A stretch of 64,000 nt of DNA from Alphaproteobacteria bacterium (GCA_004213885.1 SGYL01000008.1:1-64000), one strand, 5' to 3'. Positions 1-8,830 are shown, counted from the stretch's first letter. Translations and numbers: made by a program. The notes: a model not told the origin generated them from the sequence alone.

Positions 1-362
1 CTTGTGTTTGTGATGTAATGAAATACGCAAAAGTCACAAAAATTAAGAAAGAATTTCAAGATGGTACAAAAGATTTATATGCCCTAATAATAGATAATCC
101 TTGCATGAAAAAAGATTTTCCTAAAAAAGTTAATAGGAGCTATTTCTGCGATGGTAATATTTTAGATAAAAAACAAGTTGCAACACATAATGATAAATTA
201 ATAATTGGATTATTGTATGATGCCAAATATTGTCAACCTTCAGATTTAAGAAAAATTTATTCTAATAAGATAACTGGTAGATTTTGTCCCATTAGAAATG
301 GTACTCCTATAAATGAATTAAGTTCTGGAATGGGTGATATATTTATAAAGTTAGCAAGATAA
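1..362 (+). CDS. Unrecognised protein, probably C-terminal part
   Basis: I do not recognise this protein. The first Met is at base 18 and would give 114 residues, but the frame stays open to the window edge (Cys-Val-Cys-Asp-Val precede the Met). No ribosome binding site lies before the Met, so the window may hold only the C-terminal part of a longer gene. The product is basic, has four or five scattered Cys residues, and shows no signal peptide or membrane segment. It sits on the 3' side of a tRNA-Leu gene, a common integration target, so it may be island cargo. That is inference from position only. Confidence 0.45.
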   Translation, partial: CVCDVMKYAKVTKIKKEFQDGTKDLYALIIDNPCMKKDFPKKVNRSYFCDGNILDKKQVATHNDKLIIGLLYDAKYCQPSDLRKIYSNKITGRFCPIRNGTPINELSSGMGDIFIKLAR

Positions 363-627
363 TTTTTTTCATATAAATTTTTTTAAGCTTTACTTTTTTC
401 ATAAGTTTCATACTTCTGTAAATACTACTATGGATAGATACGCTAAACCAAAGCCTAAAGCTTAGTAAAGTATCTAAAGGAAGTCCAAAAGTAAAATGTA
501 TATAGTGTCATCAAATACTCAATTTCGTACCATTTTCGTACCACGTTTAGATAAATTAAGAATGTTGGTTAAGCTGAAAATGACGAACAATCTTCCAAAA
601 TCGTTATCTACCTAAACTTGTGAAGTT
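363..627. other. Non-coding stretch between orphan gene and tRNA-Leu
   Basis: No convincing gene is visible. The stretch holds a 39-codon frame (496-615, + strand) without a ribosome binding site. It also holds a doubled 10-mer (523-543), and an inverted repeat (611-630: CCTAAACTT, 3-nt loop, AAGTTTGG with one bulge) touching the encoded CCA of the tRNA. The hairpin could help end the tRNA transcript but lacks a T-run in that direction. Confidence 0.4.
523..543. repeat. Doubled 10-mer near the tRNA-Leu 3' end
   Basis: TTTCGTACCA occurs at 523-532 and again at 534-543, an 11-bp period, about one helical turn. It lies 85 bp from the 3' end of tRNA-Leu. Paired short direct repeats beside a tRNA 3' end resemble recombinase arm or core sites. 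A similar arrangement with a different 8-mer occurs near 61.7 and 62.9 kb. The repeat is seen directly; the role is inferred. Confidence 0.5.
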
Positions 628-712
628 TGGTAGGGATACCCGGAATCGAACCGGGAAGCCTTACGGCACTGGTTTTTGAGACCAGCGTGTTTACCTATTT
701 CACCATATCCCC
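628..712 (-). tRNA. tRNA-Leu (anticodon CAA)
   Basis: On the minus strand a class II tRNA folds. The 7-bp acceptor stem is GGGGATA with TATCCCT, the discriminator is A, and CCA is genome-encoded. The anticodon stem CTGGT/ACCAG encloses loop CTCAAAA, giving anticodon CAA, which reads UUG. A long variable arm (TGCCGTAAGGCTT region) and a T-arm with GGTTCGATTCC are present. The length, 85 nt with CCA, is normal for tRNA-Leu. Its 3' end points toward the unknown left-edge region. Confidence 0.97.
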
Positions 713-758
713 AAACATAATTCTTTAATAATTATCATATTAGTATAATTATACGAAT

Positions 759-1355
759 GTGAAAACCAAAATCAAAATTACAAATACCTCTTTTTTTCAG
801 AAGCTAATTGAACAATCTAAATCAATTTATGCAAGAATATTACTCTATTTTATTTCCTTTATTGAAGCTATTTTTTTTCCAATTCCAGTCGATCCTTTAT
901 TAGCAGTTTTAGTTTTAAATAATAAAGAAAAATATATTAAACTTAGTATTTTTTGTACATTAGCTTCAGTAATTGGTGGAATAGCCGGTTGGCTCTTGGG
1001 TTATTTTATAGGAGAAGAAATAGAAGAGCTTTTGACTATTATTCCATGGATTAAAAATGATAGCTTTAATGATGTCAAAATAGCTTTTGATCAGCACGGT
1101 ATTTTACTCATATTTTTAGGAGCATTTACACCTTTACCATATAAAATAATTTCCGTAACAAGTGGAGTTTTTCATGTTAACATTCTAGTCTTTTTTGTTA
1201 TGTCTTTACTTGGAAGAGGGTTAAGATTTTTTTTGGTAAGTTTGATTGTTAAAAACCTTGGGGACAAAGGCATTTATCTTTTAAAAAAACATACTTTTAT
1301 AATTTCATCTTTATTCGGATTAATTGTTATAATAATGTATCTTATATTTATTTAA
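759..1355 (+). CDS. YqaA/DedA-like (VTT domain) membrane protein
   Basis: A 198-residue inner-membrane protein of the SNARE-associated/VTT (DedA, YqaA-like) group. These proteins are linked to lipid flipping and membrane homeostasis, but this subfamily has no defined substrate. The sequence shows a hydrophobic segment near residues 25-50 with the family-typical Pro-rich FPIPVDP, a Gly-rich segment (GGIAGWLLGYFIG) near 75-87, the re-entrant-like GAFTPLPYK near 122-130, and two C-terminal hydrophobic helices. The start is GTG at 759. The dsbB gene begins 2 nt after the stop and coq7 overlaps dsbB, so the three probably form one transcript. Family placement is firm; function is not. Confidence 0.85.
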   Translation: MKTKIKITNTSFFQKLIEQSKSIYARILLYFISFIEAIFFPIPVDPLLAVLVLNNKEKYIKLSIFCTLASVIGGIAGWLLGYFIGEEIEELLTIIPWIKNDSFNDVKIAFDQHGILLIFLGAFTPLPYKIISVTSGVFHVNILVFFVMSLLGRGLRFFLVSLIVKNLGDKGIYLLKKHTFIISSLFGLIVIIMYLIFI

Positions 1356-1357
1356 AA

Positions 1358-1846
1358 ATGAAAACACTATCTAACAATTTAAATGTAACTCTATCTTTCT
1401 TTTTATCTTCAGGAATGCTTCTTGGTGCAGTTCTTTTAGAAATTTATCTTTCTCTTATTCCTTGCGATTTATGTATTAAACAAAGAATAGTTCATGGATC
1501 TATTTTAATTTTAAGTTTATTGATTTTCCCATTATATACATTTTCTAAATTAAAGTTGATTATGTTATCAATTTTAAATTTTCTTTGGTTGGGTAGTGCG
1601 ACTTTAGCTTTTTATCACTTCGGTATTGAAAAAAAACTTTGGGAAGGATTTTCAGAATGTAGCTCTAATTTAATATTTAATGAAAATACCTTAGATCAAT
1701 TGTTATCAAAAAGTCCTATTAGATGTGACGAAACACAATTTGAATTACTTTACATCAGTTTAGCTGGATGGAATGGAATTTTATCTGTCATTATCTTTAT
1801 TATTTTATCACATTCATTATATAAAACTTATAAGGAGATAAAATGA
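1358..1846 (+). CDS. dsbB: DsbB-family disulfide bond formation protein
   Basis: An inner-membrane protein of 162 residues that by family reoxidises periplasmic DsbA and passes electrons to ubiquinone. The first Cys pair is C36-D-L-C39 (IPCDLCIKQR), in the first periplasmic loop after TM1. The second loop carries C102 and C124, matching the two redox pairs of DsbB. Four hydrophobic segments are visible. The stop overlaps the coq7 start by 4 nt (ATGA), indicating translational coupling. Pairing a quinone-dependent oxidase with a ubiquinone biosynthesis gene makes functional sense. No dsbA is seen in the window. Confidence 0.93.
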   Translation: MKTLSNNLNVTLSFFLSSGMLLGAVLLEIYLSLIPCDLCIKQRIVHGSILILSLLIFPLYTFSKLKLIMLSILNFLWLGSATLAFYHFGIEKKLWEGFSECSSNLIFNENTLDQLLSKSPIRCDETQFELLYISLAGWNGILSVIIFIILSHSLYKTYKEIK

Positions 1847-2355
1847 AGGATAAACTTGATAAAATTTTACGTGTTGATCATGCTGGTGAAGTTGGTGCAG
1901 CTAAAATATATGAAGGTCAATTAAAAGTTTTAGGTAAAACTGATGTCGGGCCCATGATAAAACATATGAAAGATCAAGAAAAAGAACATCTTGATACTTT
2001 TCATGATCTATTAAATAAACATGAGGTCAGACCTACTATTATGCTACCTATTTGGAACCTAGCTGGATATGGATTAGGTGTTATTTCAGCTGCAATGGGT
2101 AAAAAAGCTGCAATGGCTTGTACAATTGCTGTTGAAGAAGTAATTGGAAAGCATTATGAAAAACAAGCAGATCAATTAACAGAAAAAAAATATCAAGGTC
2201 TTAAAAAGAAGCTTCTTAAGTTTAGAGATGAAGAATTAGAGCACAAGGACATTGCAATTGAACATGATGGACAAGAAACGCCTGGATATAAATTTTTAAA
2301 ATTTGTTGTTCAATCAGGATGTAAAGCAGCAATTAAAATTTCAGAAAAGATTTAA
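1843..2355 (+). CDS. coq7: Demethoxyubiquinone hydroxylase Coq7
   Basis: A 170-residue di-iron hydroxylase of the Coq7 family, catalysing hydroxylation of 5-demethoxyubiquinone late in ubiquinone synthesis. Ligand motifs of the ferritin-like fold are in order: VDHAGEVGA (E16), KDQEKEHLD (E46, H49), TIAVEEVIGKHY (E98/E99) and FRDEELEHKD (E130, H134). The length fits the short alphaproteobacterial form. It overlaps dsbB upstream by 4 nt and shares its stop region with the convergent HNH gene (4-nt overlap, 2352-2355). Confidence 0.96.
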   Translation: MKDKLDKILRVDHAGEVGAAKIYEGQLKVLGKTDVGPMIKHMKDQEKEHLDTFHDLLNKHEVRPTIMLPIWNLAGYGLGVISAAMGKKAAMACTIAVEEVIGKHYEKQADQLTEKKYQGLKKKLLKFRDEELEHKDIAIEHDGQETPGYKFLKFVVQSGCKAAIKISEKI

Positions 2356-2906
2356 TTTTTTACAAGTTCTGTATCCCAATACAAGAAATCCATCCAAGTT
2401 TCATGCAAAAAATTTGGTGGAAATAATCTACCGTTATTTTTTAACACAGCTTCAGATGGAACATTGGGCTGAACCTTTAATTTTAAACCTGAATTCTTCA
2501 AAGATTTATTTCCTTTTTTAAAATTACAATTTCTACAAGCTGAAACTACATTTAGCCAATTAGTTTTTCCACCATGTGATCTTGGTATTATATGGTCAAA
2601 AGTTAGATCTTTTATTTTTTTTTTAATTCCACAATATTGACATGTACATTTATCTCTTAAAAAAACATTAAATCTAGTAAATGCAGGATCTTTTTTTGCT
2701 GAAATATATTCTTTTAAGGCTATTACACTGGGTAACTTAAGTGAGAATGTTGGAGAATTTATAACCTGGTCATATTCTGCAACAATATCAACCCTATTCA
2801 AAAAAACTGCCTTTACAGAATCCTGCCAAGACCATAAAGAAAGTGGATAATAACTTAAAGGTTGATAATCTGCATTAAGTACAAGAGTAGGTGAAAAATT
2901 AAGCAT
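2352..2906 (-). CDS. HNH endonuclease family protein
   Basis: A 184-residue HNH nuclease-fold protein. The core lies near residues 95-135: CTCQYCG, then FDHIIPRSHGG with the catalytic His pair, then NVVSACRNCN supplying the second zinc CxxC. The N-terminal part (SPTLVLNADYQPLSYYPLS) is typical of a conserved group found throughout alphaproteobacteria whose cellular role is unknown; it is not restriction-linked here. I chose ATG 2906 over an upstream in-frame TTG (2930) because family members begin close to this Met. It converges on coq7 with a 4-nt overlap of stop codons. Confidence 0.9.
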   Translation of the reverse strand: MLNFSPTLVLNADYQPLSYYPLSLWSWQDSVKAVFLNRVDIVAEYDQVINSPTFSLKLPSVIALKEYISAKKDPAFTRFNVFLRDKCTCQYCGIKKKIKDLTFDHIIPRSHGGKTNWLNVVSACRNCNFKKGNKSLKNSGLKLKVQPNVPSEAVLKNNGRLFPPNFLHETWMDFLYWDTELVKN

Positions 2907-2975
2907 ATTAGTTATCAGATTTAAAAACAATATTTTATCATTTACAACAATTATTTCAGTTTTATGAAATCTACT

Positions 2976-3638
2976 TTAAAATTTGACTATATTTTTTACA
3001 AACTCCATTCCAGCAGTAATACCATCTGGGTCTATCCCATGACCTAATCCTGGCCTATTTACTGTTTTAACGTCAAAACCAATTCCAATAAGTAGTTTTT
3101 TTGCATTTTCTAAAGAGCTAAATGGAACAATATCATCTTCTTCTCCGTGAACTAGTAAGACAGGTGTTGAAGAGTTTTTATGTATATTTTCATTAATTAA
3201 ATGTTTTGAAGCATTAATATTTTCTAGAGATGTTCCTCCAGAATAACCAATAATACCTAAAAAATTATTCTTACTTAATAACAAACTTTGAATGCTCATC
3301 ATTGCACCTTGAGAAAAACCAATTAATAGAACATCTTCAAATTTTAAACTTTCCTTATCACACTCTTGTTTTATTAAACTCAATAATTCGTTAGACGCAT
3401 TTATTGCACCATTTGGAATTTCTTCTATAGGAAACCATTCTTTACCCATTGGTGACATCTTACAATCAAAAGGAGCATCAGGAGAAATAAATTTTGCGTA
3501 AGGTAAAACCATTGAAAATGGTGATGAAAGATCTATGAGGTCTGCTCCATCAGCGCCATATCCATGTATAAAAAAAACTATTTGTTTAGGTGACGTTCCT
3601 GCGGTTGGCGATTTTGTATGAATTTTTCTTTCTTGCAT
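2976..3638 (-). CDS. Phospholipase/carboxylesterase-type alpha/beta hydrolase
   Basis: A 220-residue cytosolic serine hydrolase of the phospholipase/carboxylesterase family (YpfH-like). The apparent triad is S109 in GFSQG, D169 in HGEEDDIVP and H200 in GLGHGID. The N-terminal FFIHGYGADGADL supplies the oxyanion-hole loop. There is no signal peptide. The natural ester substrate cannot be told from sequence. It stands as a single minus-strand gene, divergent from moaA with an 82-bp gap that must hold both promoters. Confidence 0.9.
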   Translation of the reverse strand: MQERKIHTKSPTAGTSPKQIVFFIHGYGADGADLIDLSSPFSMVLPYAKFISPDAPFDCKMSPMGKEWFPIEEIPNGAINASNELLSLIKQECDKESLKFEDVLLIGFSQGAMMSIQSLLLSKNNFLGIIGYSGGTSLENINASKHLINENIHKNSSTPVLLVHGEEDDIVPFSSLENAKKLLIGIGFDVKTVNRPGLGHGIDPDGITAGMEFVKNIVKF

Positions 3639-3720
3639 ATGTAATTATTATGTATACTTGTAATATTAATATTTTATAGAATTAAATTAAATTATTTTTT
3701 TGTTAATTAAAGGATAAATT

Positions 3721-4719
3721 GTGTTAAATCAATTAATCGATCCATTTGGTAGAGAAGTAAACTATTTAAGAGTGTCAGTCACAGATAGATGTGATTTTAG
3801 ATGTACGTATTGTATGTCTGAAAATATGGCTTTTCTTCCAAAAAAAGATATTCTTTCCTTAGAAGAACTTGAAACAATCTGTAATGTATTTATAAAACTT
3901 GGTACAAAAAAAATCAGACTTACAGGTGGTGAACCATTGGTAAGAAAAGGAATATTAAATTTAATTAAAAACCTGGGGAAAAAAATTGGGAATGGGTTAG
4001 ATGAATTGACTTTGACTACTAACGGAAGTCAACTTCAGAAGTATGCAGAATTTTTAAAAGAAAATGGTGTGAACAGAGTAAATGTTTCTCTTGACCATTT
4101 AGATCCAAGTAAATTTAGAGAAATTACTAGATGGGGAAATTTAGACGTAGTATTAGCTGGAATTGAAAAAGCAAAAAATGTTGGAATTAAAGTTAAAATT
4201 AATACAGTTGCATTAAAGGATTTTAATGAAAAAAATATTATAGAAATGATTGAATGGTGTTCTTTAAATGAGTATGACATGACATTAATAGAAGTAATGC
4301 CAATGGGAGATATTGGAAGTGAAAACAGGTTTAATCAATATTTACCGCTCTCAGAAGTTAAGGAAAGACTATCAAAAAAATTTAATTTAATAAATATTCC
4401 AAAAAAAACTGGTGGCCCAGCTAGGTATTATAAAATAGAAGGTAAAAAAATTGATTTAGGATTTATAACACCATTAACTCATAATTTCTGTGAATCTTGT
4501 AACAGGGTAAGATTAACTTGTACTGGAATTTTGTATATGTGTTTAGGTCAAAATGATAATGTTGATTTAAAAAATATTTTAAGAAATAAAGGGTCCTCTT
4601 TTCTAGAGGATAGTCTTTTCAAAGCGATTTCAAAAAAACCTAAAGGGCATGATTTTAATATATCAAAAACTGGAATTAACATATCTTCTAATAGACATAT
4701 GTCTGTAACAGGCGGTTAA
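3721..4719 (+). CDS. moaA: GTP 3',8-cyclase MoaA
   Basis: A 332-residue radical SAM enzyme for the first step of molybdenum cofactor synthesis, converting GTP to (8S)-3',8-cyclo-7,8-dihydroGTP. The SAM cluster cysteines are C24, C28 and C31 (CDFRCTYC). The C-terminal cluster is C257-ESC-C260 and C274. The protein ends in the catalytic Gly-Gly tail. The start is GTG at 3721, preceded by AAGGA about 8 nt upstream. No moaC, moaD, moaE or moeA is adjacent. Other cofactor-maturation genes of the window lie at 10.2-11.7 kb and 54.9 kb. Confidence 0.97.
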   Translation: MLNQLIDPFGREVNYLRVSVTDRCDFRCTYCMSENMAFLPKKDILSLEELETICNVFIKLGTKKIRLTGGEPLVRKGILNLIKNLGKKIGNGLDELTLTTNGSQLQKYAEFLKENGVNRVNVSLDHLDPSKFREITRWGNLDVVLAGIEKAKNVGIKVKINTVALKDFNEKNIIEMIEWCSLNEYDMTLIEVMPMGDIGSENRFNQYLPLSEVKERLSKKFNLINIPKKTGGPARYYKIEGKKIDLGFITPLTHNFCESCNRVRLTCTGILYMCLGQNDNVDLKNILRNKGSSFLEDSLFKAISKKPKGHDFNISKTGINISSNRHMSVTGG

Positions 4720-4733
4720 ATAATACAACTTTA

Positions 4734-5744
4734 ATGAAAAATTTAATTACAGATATCGAAGGAATTTTAGTTGGTTGTGCAGAGGATCATAGATTTTCTA
4801 CCGGTGTAACCGTATTATCTGGACCAAGCCCTTTTACAGCTGCAGTAGATGTTAGGGGTGGTGGAGCTGGAACAAAAGAGACTGAAATTCTTAAACTTGA
4901 AAGTTCAATTGGAAGAGTTGATGCTATTGTTTTATCAGGAGGTTCAGCATTTGGACTAGATGCAAGTACTGAGGTTCAAAAACTTTTACTTGATGAAGGA
5001 AAGGGTTACAAAGTTAAAGATCATTCTATACCTTTAGTATCCTCTGCTGTAATTTTTGATTTAATTCAATCAGATGATTATTGGGAAAATAATGTTTCAA
5101 TATGGAGGATTTTAGCTAATAAAGCATATAAAAATCTTTCAGATAATTTTTTACTTGGATCTAAAGGGGCAGGTTACGGAGCAAATACTGCAACTGTAAA
5201 AGGTGGACAAGGTTCAGCTTCCTGCGAAGTTAAGTTAAGTAATGGGGAAAAAATTAAAGTTGGATCTTTAGTTGTAAATAATGCTGTTGGAAATCCTCTT
5301 TTAAATGATGGGCCAAATTTCTTGTCTGGTCATCTGGAAGTAAATAATGAATTTGGGGGATTAACTCTATCTGATCAAAAATATGATGGTAAAATAAGAG
5401 CAAAAAGAATTACAAATGATTTTGAACAACTTAATACTGTTATCGGAATTATTGCTACAGATGCTCCTTTAAATAGAATGCAGCTAAAAAGAATGTCTAT
5501 TATGTGTCATGGCTCTATATCAAGATCAATACACCCATCTCATACACCAATGGATGGAGATACTATTTTTGCAATTTCTACTTCAGATAAAAGTCTTAAT
5601 GTTTCTGAAGAAATTAGTAAATTAGACTTAACTATTATAAGTTCAATAGCTTCAGACACATTTTCAAGAGCTATTAACCGAGCGATATTTGAAGCTAAAA
5701 ATATAGGAGGCAAACCTTCTTGGAAAGATTTATTTGAAAACTAA
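4734..5744 (+). CDS. P1 (DmpA) family peptidase
   Basis: A 336-residue N-terminal-nucleophile hydrolase of peptidase family S58/P1, which includes DmpA-type L-aminopeptidases and beta-aminopeptidases. The likely self-cleavage point is G177-S178 (IKVGSLVVNNAVGNP), where Ser becomes the N-terminal nucleophile of the beta chain. The N-terminal RGGGAGTKET and LSGGSAFGLDA are also diagnostic of the family. It begins 14 nt after moaA and is probably cotranscribed. The substrate is unknown; small peptides or beta-amino compounds fit the family. Its stop overlaps the convergent pssA stop by 4 nt. Confidence 0.9.
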   Translation: MKNLITDIEGILVGCAEDHRFSTGVTVLSGPSPFTAAVDVRGGGAGTKETEILKLESSIGRVDAIVLSGGSAFGLDASTEVQKLLLDEGKGYKVKDHSIPLVSSAVIFDLIQSDDYWENNVSIWRILANKAYKNLSDNFLLGSKGAGYGANTATVKGGQGSASCEVKLSNGEKIKVGSLVVNNAVGNPLLNDGPNFLSGHLEVNNEFGGLTLSDQKYDGKIRAKRITNDFEQLNTVIGIIATDAPLNRMQLKRMSIMCHGSISRSIHPSHTPMDGDTIFAISTSDKSLNVSEEISKLDLTIISSIASDTFSRAINRAIFEAKNIGGKPSWKDLFEN

Positions 5745-6532
5745 TTGTTTATATTATTTTTTTCAAATTTTGATCTTAATCTATAATAGAATATAGGTGA
5801 GATAAGTATTGTAATAATGTAAATAAGTACTAAAAGTGTAAAACCTTTTGTAGGATCGCTTATTATATAATGACTCAAAATTCCAAGAAAAATCAAAAAT
5901 GGAATTACAAATTTCCTTGGTACAAGCATAACTTTTCCAGAAAAAGTTGGTAAATTACTTACCATTCCAATAGAAATTAGAGAAATCCAAATACTAATAT
6001 AAAATTCTGTTTTAAATTCATTAAGATCAAATATTTCTAGACCTGTAATTGGCAAAAGAGCTAAAAATGCAGCTGCTGGCGTTGGAATTCCACTAAAATA
6101 ATTTTTTGCATAAGTTGGTTTATCTGAGAGCTCAGAATTAAATCTAGCAAGCCTTAATGAAGAACATATTATAAAAAGAACTACCACAACCCAAAGATAT
6201 TTATTTTCAGTTCCTCCCATCCAAAAATAAATCGTAATTGGAGGAATTGTACCAAATACAACAAAATCAGATAATGAATCTAAATACATGCCAAAATTAC
6301 TTGTTGATTTTAAGAGTCTTGCCACCCTTCCGTCTAACAAATCAAACACAGCAGCTATAATTATAAAAATTATAACTAAATTCCAATTTTCTAATAATGC
6401 ATGATAAAATGCTTGTAACCCAAAAATCAAAGCACATATAGTTAAGAAGTTTGGCAAAAGCCAAGTTATCGAAAATTTTTTAGGCCGATCAGAAAAAGCC
6501 TTCCTAGCTAGTTTAATACCTCTTATTTTCAT
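5741..6532 (-). CDS. pssA: CDP-diacylglycerol--serine O-phosphatidyltransferase
   Basis: A 263-residue integral membrane enzyme making phosphatidylserine from CDP-diacylglycerol and serine. The CDP-alcohol phosphotransferase motif D-G-x2-A-R-x8-G-x3-D-x3-D is complete (D67, G68, A71, R72, G81, D85, D89). About seven or eight hydrophobic segments follow. It lies 3 nt downstream of psd, so the two-step route to phosphatidylethanolamine is an operon, an order seen widely in alphaproteobacteria. Confidence 0.96.
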   Translation of the reverse strand: MKIRGIKLARKAFSDRPKKFSITWLLPNFLTICALIFGLQAFYHALLENWNLVIIFIIIAAVFDLLDGRVARLLKSTSNFGMYLDSLSDFVVFGTIPPITIYFWMGGTENKYLWVVVVLFIICSSLRLARFNSELSDKPTYAKNYFSGIPTPAAAFLALLPITGLEIFDLNEFKTEFYISIWISLISIGMVSNLPTFSGKVMLVPRKFVIPFLIFLGILSHYIISDPTKGFTLLVLIYIITILISPIFYYRLRSKFEKNNINN

Positions 6533-6535
6533 AGT

Positions 6536-7225
6536 CTATTTTTTTTTTGAATTTATCTCAGCAAGAATAGTTTCTCCAGCAATTGAAGTTTGTCCTTTTA
6601 GAACATTAATTTTTGATCCTATTGGAATATAAACATCTACTTTACTTCCAAATCTTATAATGCCAAAAATTTCACCTGTAACAAGTTTATTTCCTTCTTG
6701 AGCTTCATTAACAATTCTTCTTGCTAATAGGCCTGCAATTTGTACAAAAGCAATTTTAATTTTGTTATTAACATTCATTACCAAAGACAGTCTTTCATTT
6801 TCTTTAGATGCTTTGTCTAAACTAGCATTGAAAAATAAGCCTGGTATATAATTTCTCTTAGATATTGTTCCAGACATTGGAGATCTATTTACATGAACAT
6901 TGAAAACATTCATAAATATTCCAATCTTTGTATATTTATTTTTAGGTAAACCTATTTCTTCGTCAGGAGTGATATCCTCTATCTCAATTATTTTGCCATC
7001 AGCTGGAGCTATTACCAAATTATTATTGATATTTTCTGGGGTAACTCTCTCAGGATTTCTAAAAAAATATATGCACCATAGCGTTAAAATCAGTCCTATA
7101 AAAAACAAAGGAGCCCAGATCCAACTAATTATCAAAGTGATTAAACAGAATATAATTATAAAAGGCAAACCAGATGGATGAATTGGAACTAATACACTTT
7201 TTTTAATTGAATCTAATATTGACAT
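6536..7225 (-). CDS. psd: Phosphatidylserine decarboxylase proenzyme
   Basis: A 229-residue pyruvoyl-dependent decarboxylase converting phosphatidylserine to phosphatidylethanolamine. It is the short, archaeal-like PSD-A form: the processing site is G193-S194 in RFGSKVDVYIP. APADGKI and the FMNVFNVHVNRSP block are also present. Two N-terminal hydrophobic segments anchor it. The frame extends upstream to 7306, but ATG 7225 gives the family's normal N-terminus and avoids overlap with the divergent small gene, so I use it. It is followed after 10 nt by pssA. Confidence 0.94.
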   Translation of the reverse strand: MSILDSIKKSVLVPIHPSGLPFIIIFCLITLIISWIWAPLFFIGLILTLWCIYFFRNPERVTPENINNNLVIAPADGKIIEIEDITPDEEIGLPKNKYTKIGIFMNVFNVHVNRSPMSGTISKRNYIPGLFFNASLDKASKENERLSLVMNVNNKIKIAFVQIAGLLARRIVNEAQEGNKLVTGEIFGIIRFGSKVDVYIPIGSKINVLKGQTSIAGETILAEINSKKK

Positions 7226-7264
7226 TTTGTTTAAAACCCACGAATATTGATGTATAGTATTATA

Positions 7265-7519
7265 ATGTTTAATTCTGAAGAAAACAAGCTTGATAAATTG
7301 GAACAAGAGTTATTAGATATAGAAAAAGTCGCTAAAAATTTAGATTTAAATTCTAAGGACGAAGATCGAATGGTTTTAACAAATATTGTTTCCGAAACTC
7401 AAAATGTTCCAAAAGATCAGAGTAAAAATGATCTAATTAACAGTTTAAATAATATTAAGTTAAATCTTAACCAACAAATCAAAGAAATTAATGACATAAT
7501 TAAAAGTTTTGATAAATAA
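7265..7519 (+). CDS. Small hydrophilic coiled-coil protein
   Basis: A predicted 84-residue protein I do not recognise. It is rich in Lys, Asp, Glu, Asn and Leu, with heptad-like spacing in both halves (KLDKLEQELLDIEK near the N-terminus; NNIKLNLNQQIKEINDIIK near the C-terminus), suggesting a helical coiled coil. There is no signal peptide or Cys. ATG 7265 is preferred to an in-frame ATG at 7247. It is divergent from psd and lies 80 bp before the Ig-like secreted protein. A functional link to the latter is possible but unsupported. Confidence 0.6.
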   Translation: MFNSEENKLDKLEQELLDIEKVAKNLDLNSKDEDRMVLTNIVSETQNVPKDQSKNDLINSLNNIKLNLNQQIKEINDIIKSFDK

Positions 7520-7599
7520 ATATTTTGTTGATTAAAAATAAAAATATCTTATTTTAGAGATTGATATAAAATAGTATTATTATAAATTTGGAGATTTTA

Positions 7600-8760
7600 A
7601 TGTATACATATTTAGCTAAATTATGGGGATACACTTCATTAGCAGCAATTGTAATTATTGGAACTGCAAATTTAAATATTTCTTTTGCTGGAGGCGATCC
7701 AAGCATTAAAGATAAAAAAGTTTATAAAACTAAATCTAATATTAAACAACATGATCATAGTAGCACCTACAAAACACAAAATAAAAAAGAAAACTTAAAT
7801 AAAAGTAATAATAGTTCAAATTCAAAAAATACTAAAAAAAATGAAGAATCAACCGTTTCTGGATTTTCAGCAGTAGAAGATGAGCCTCTAATTGTTGATT
7901 TATCATCAGTTATTGACTCAGACGGAATGGGCCAAGTAAGTGTTCAATGGCAAATATCAGATGCAGGAAGTAATTGGAAAAATATAAGTAAAGAAGTAAG
8001 TCAATCTTTTACTCCAAGAGAAATTCATGTAGGTAAGAAATTAAGAGTAGTTATTTCTTACGTCGATGGACAAGGAAATTTGGAGACGTTAATCAGTCCA
8101 CCTTCATCTACTGTAAAAAATGTTAATGATAAACCTACTGGTTCCGCTAGACTTATTGGATCTCCAGTAGAAGATAGTGCTCTCGTTGTTGATACATCTA
8201 GTATTTCTGATGAAGATGGTATAGGTGGATTTGAAATTTCTTGGCAACGTTCTTCATCACAGTCAGATTGGGAAGCTTTTCCAGCAGAAACTTCTGAAGT
8301 TCTTAGATTACAACAAGAACATGTAAATTATTCTTTTAGAGCCGTAGTTTCATATGTTGACAGCCATGGAACTAGAGAAGTGTTATATACAAGTCCATCA
8401 GAATCTATAGATAATTTAGATGATCCTGTCCAAGGTGATGTTACTATAAATGGATCACCTAAAGAAGGTTCAGTTCTTAAAGCAATTTCGAATTCATTGT
8501 CAGATGAAGATGGTATAGCTTCTATCAATATTAGCTGGGAAAAATCGAAAGATGGACGTAATTGGATAGCTCTAAATAGTATTAGTGGTCCTTCACTTAA
8601 TCTTAATCAAAATTTAGTTGGTTTTCAAATAAGAACAAGAGTTGCAGTTGTTGATAATTTTGGCATTGAAACAAATCTCTATAGCCTAGCAACAAGAACT
8701 GTTGAAAATGTAAATAATAGACCCTCAGGAAGAATAATTATTCGTAGGGTTGGTCAATAA
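7600..8760 (+). CDS. Secreted protein with three Ig-like tandem repeats
   Basis: A 386-residue exported protein. A signal-type N-terminus (to about residue 30, ending near SFAGG) is followed by a low-complexity Lys/Asn/Ser linker (about 33-84). Three repeats of about 98 residues follow, at roughly 86-181, 182-280 and 281-378. Each shows the pattern GSPxE, (S)xSDxDGI, (I)SWxxSxDxxxW, a hydrophobic RAVVSYVD-like strand, and closes with NVNDKPTG-like residues. This is the bacterial Ig-like/cadherin-like unit usually found in giant adhesins and calcium-binding repeat proteins. Here it is small, with no membrane anchor, autotransporter or sorting domain. GGAG lies 6 nt before ATG 7600, deciding the start over an in-frame TTG at 7588. 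Confidence 0.8.
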   Translation: MYTYLAKLWGYTSLAAIVIIGTANLNISFAGGDPSIKDKKVYKTKSNIKQHDHSSTYKTQNKKENLNKSNNSSNSKNTKKNEESTVSGFSAVEDEPLIVDLSSVIDSDGMGQVSVQWQISDAGSNWKNISKEVSQSFTPREIHVGKKLRVVISYVDGQGNLETLISPPSSTVKNVNDKPTGSARLIGSPVEDSALVVDTSSISDEDGIGGFEISWQRSSSQSDWEAFPAETSEVLRLQQEHVNYSFRAVVSYVDSHGTREVLYTSPSESIDNLDDPVQGDVTINGSPKEGSVLKAISNSLSDEDGIASINISWEKSKDGRNWIALNSISGPSLNLNQNLVGFQIRTRVAVVDNFGIETNLYSLATRTVENVNNRPSGRIIIRRVGQ

Positions 8761-8830
8761 TTTAATGATAAACATATAATTATAATTGTAATCAAATTTA
8801 ATTTTATGTTATTAATGGTTAGGTACTTTG

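Noticed and set aside
496-615. A 39-codon frame near tRNA-Leu as a gene
   Set aside because: There is no ribosome site or recognisable sequence, and it includes the doubled 10-mer and the tRNA-adjacent hairpin.
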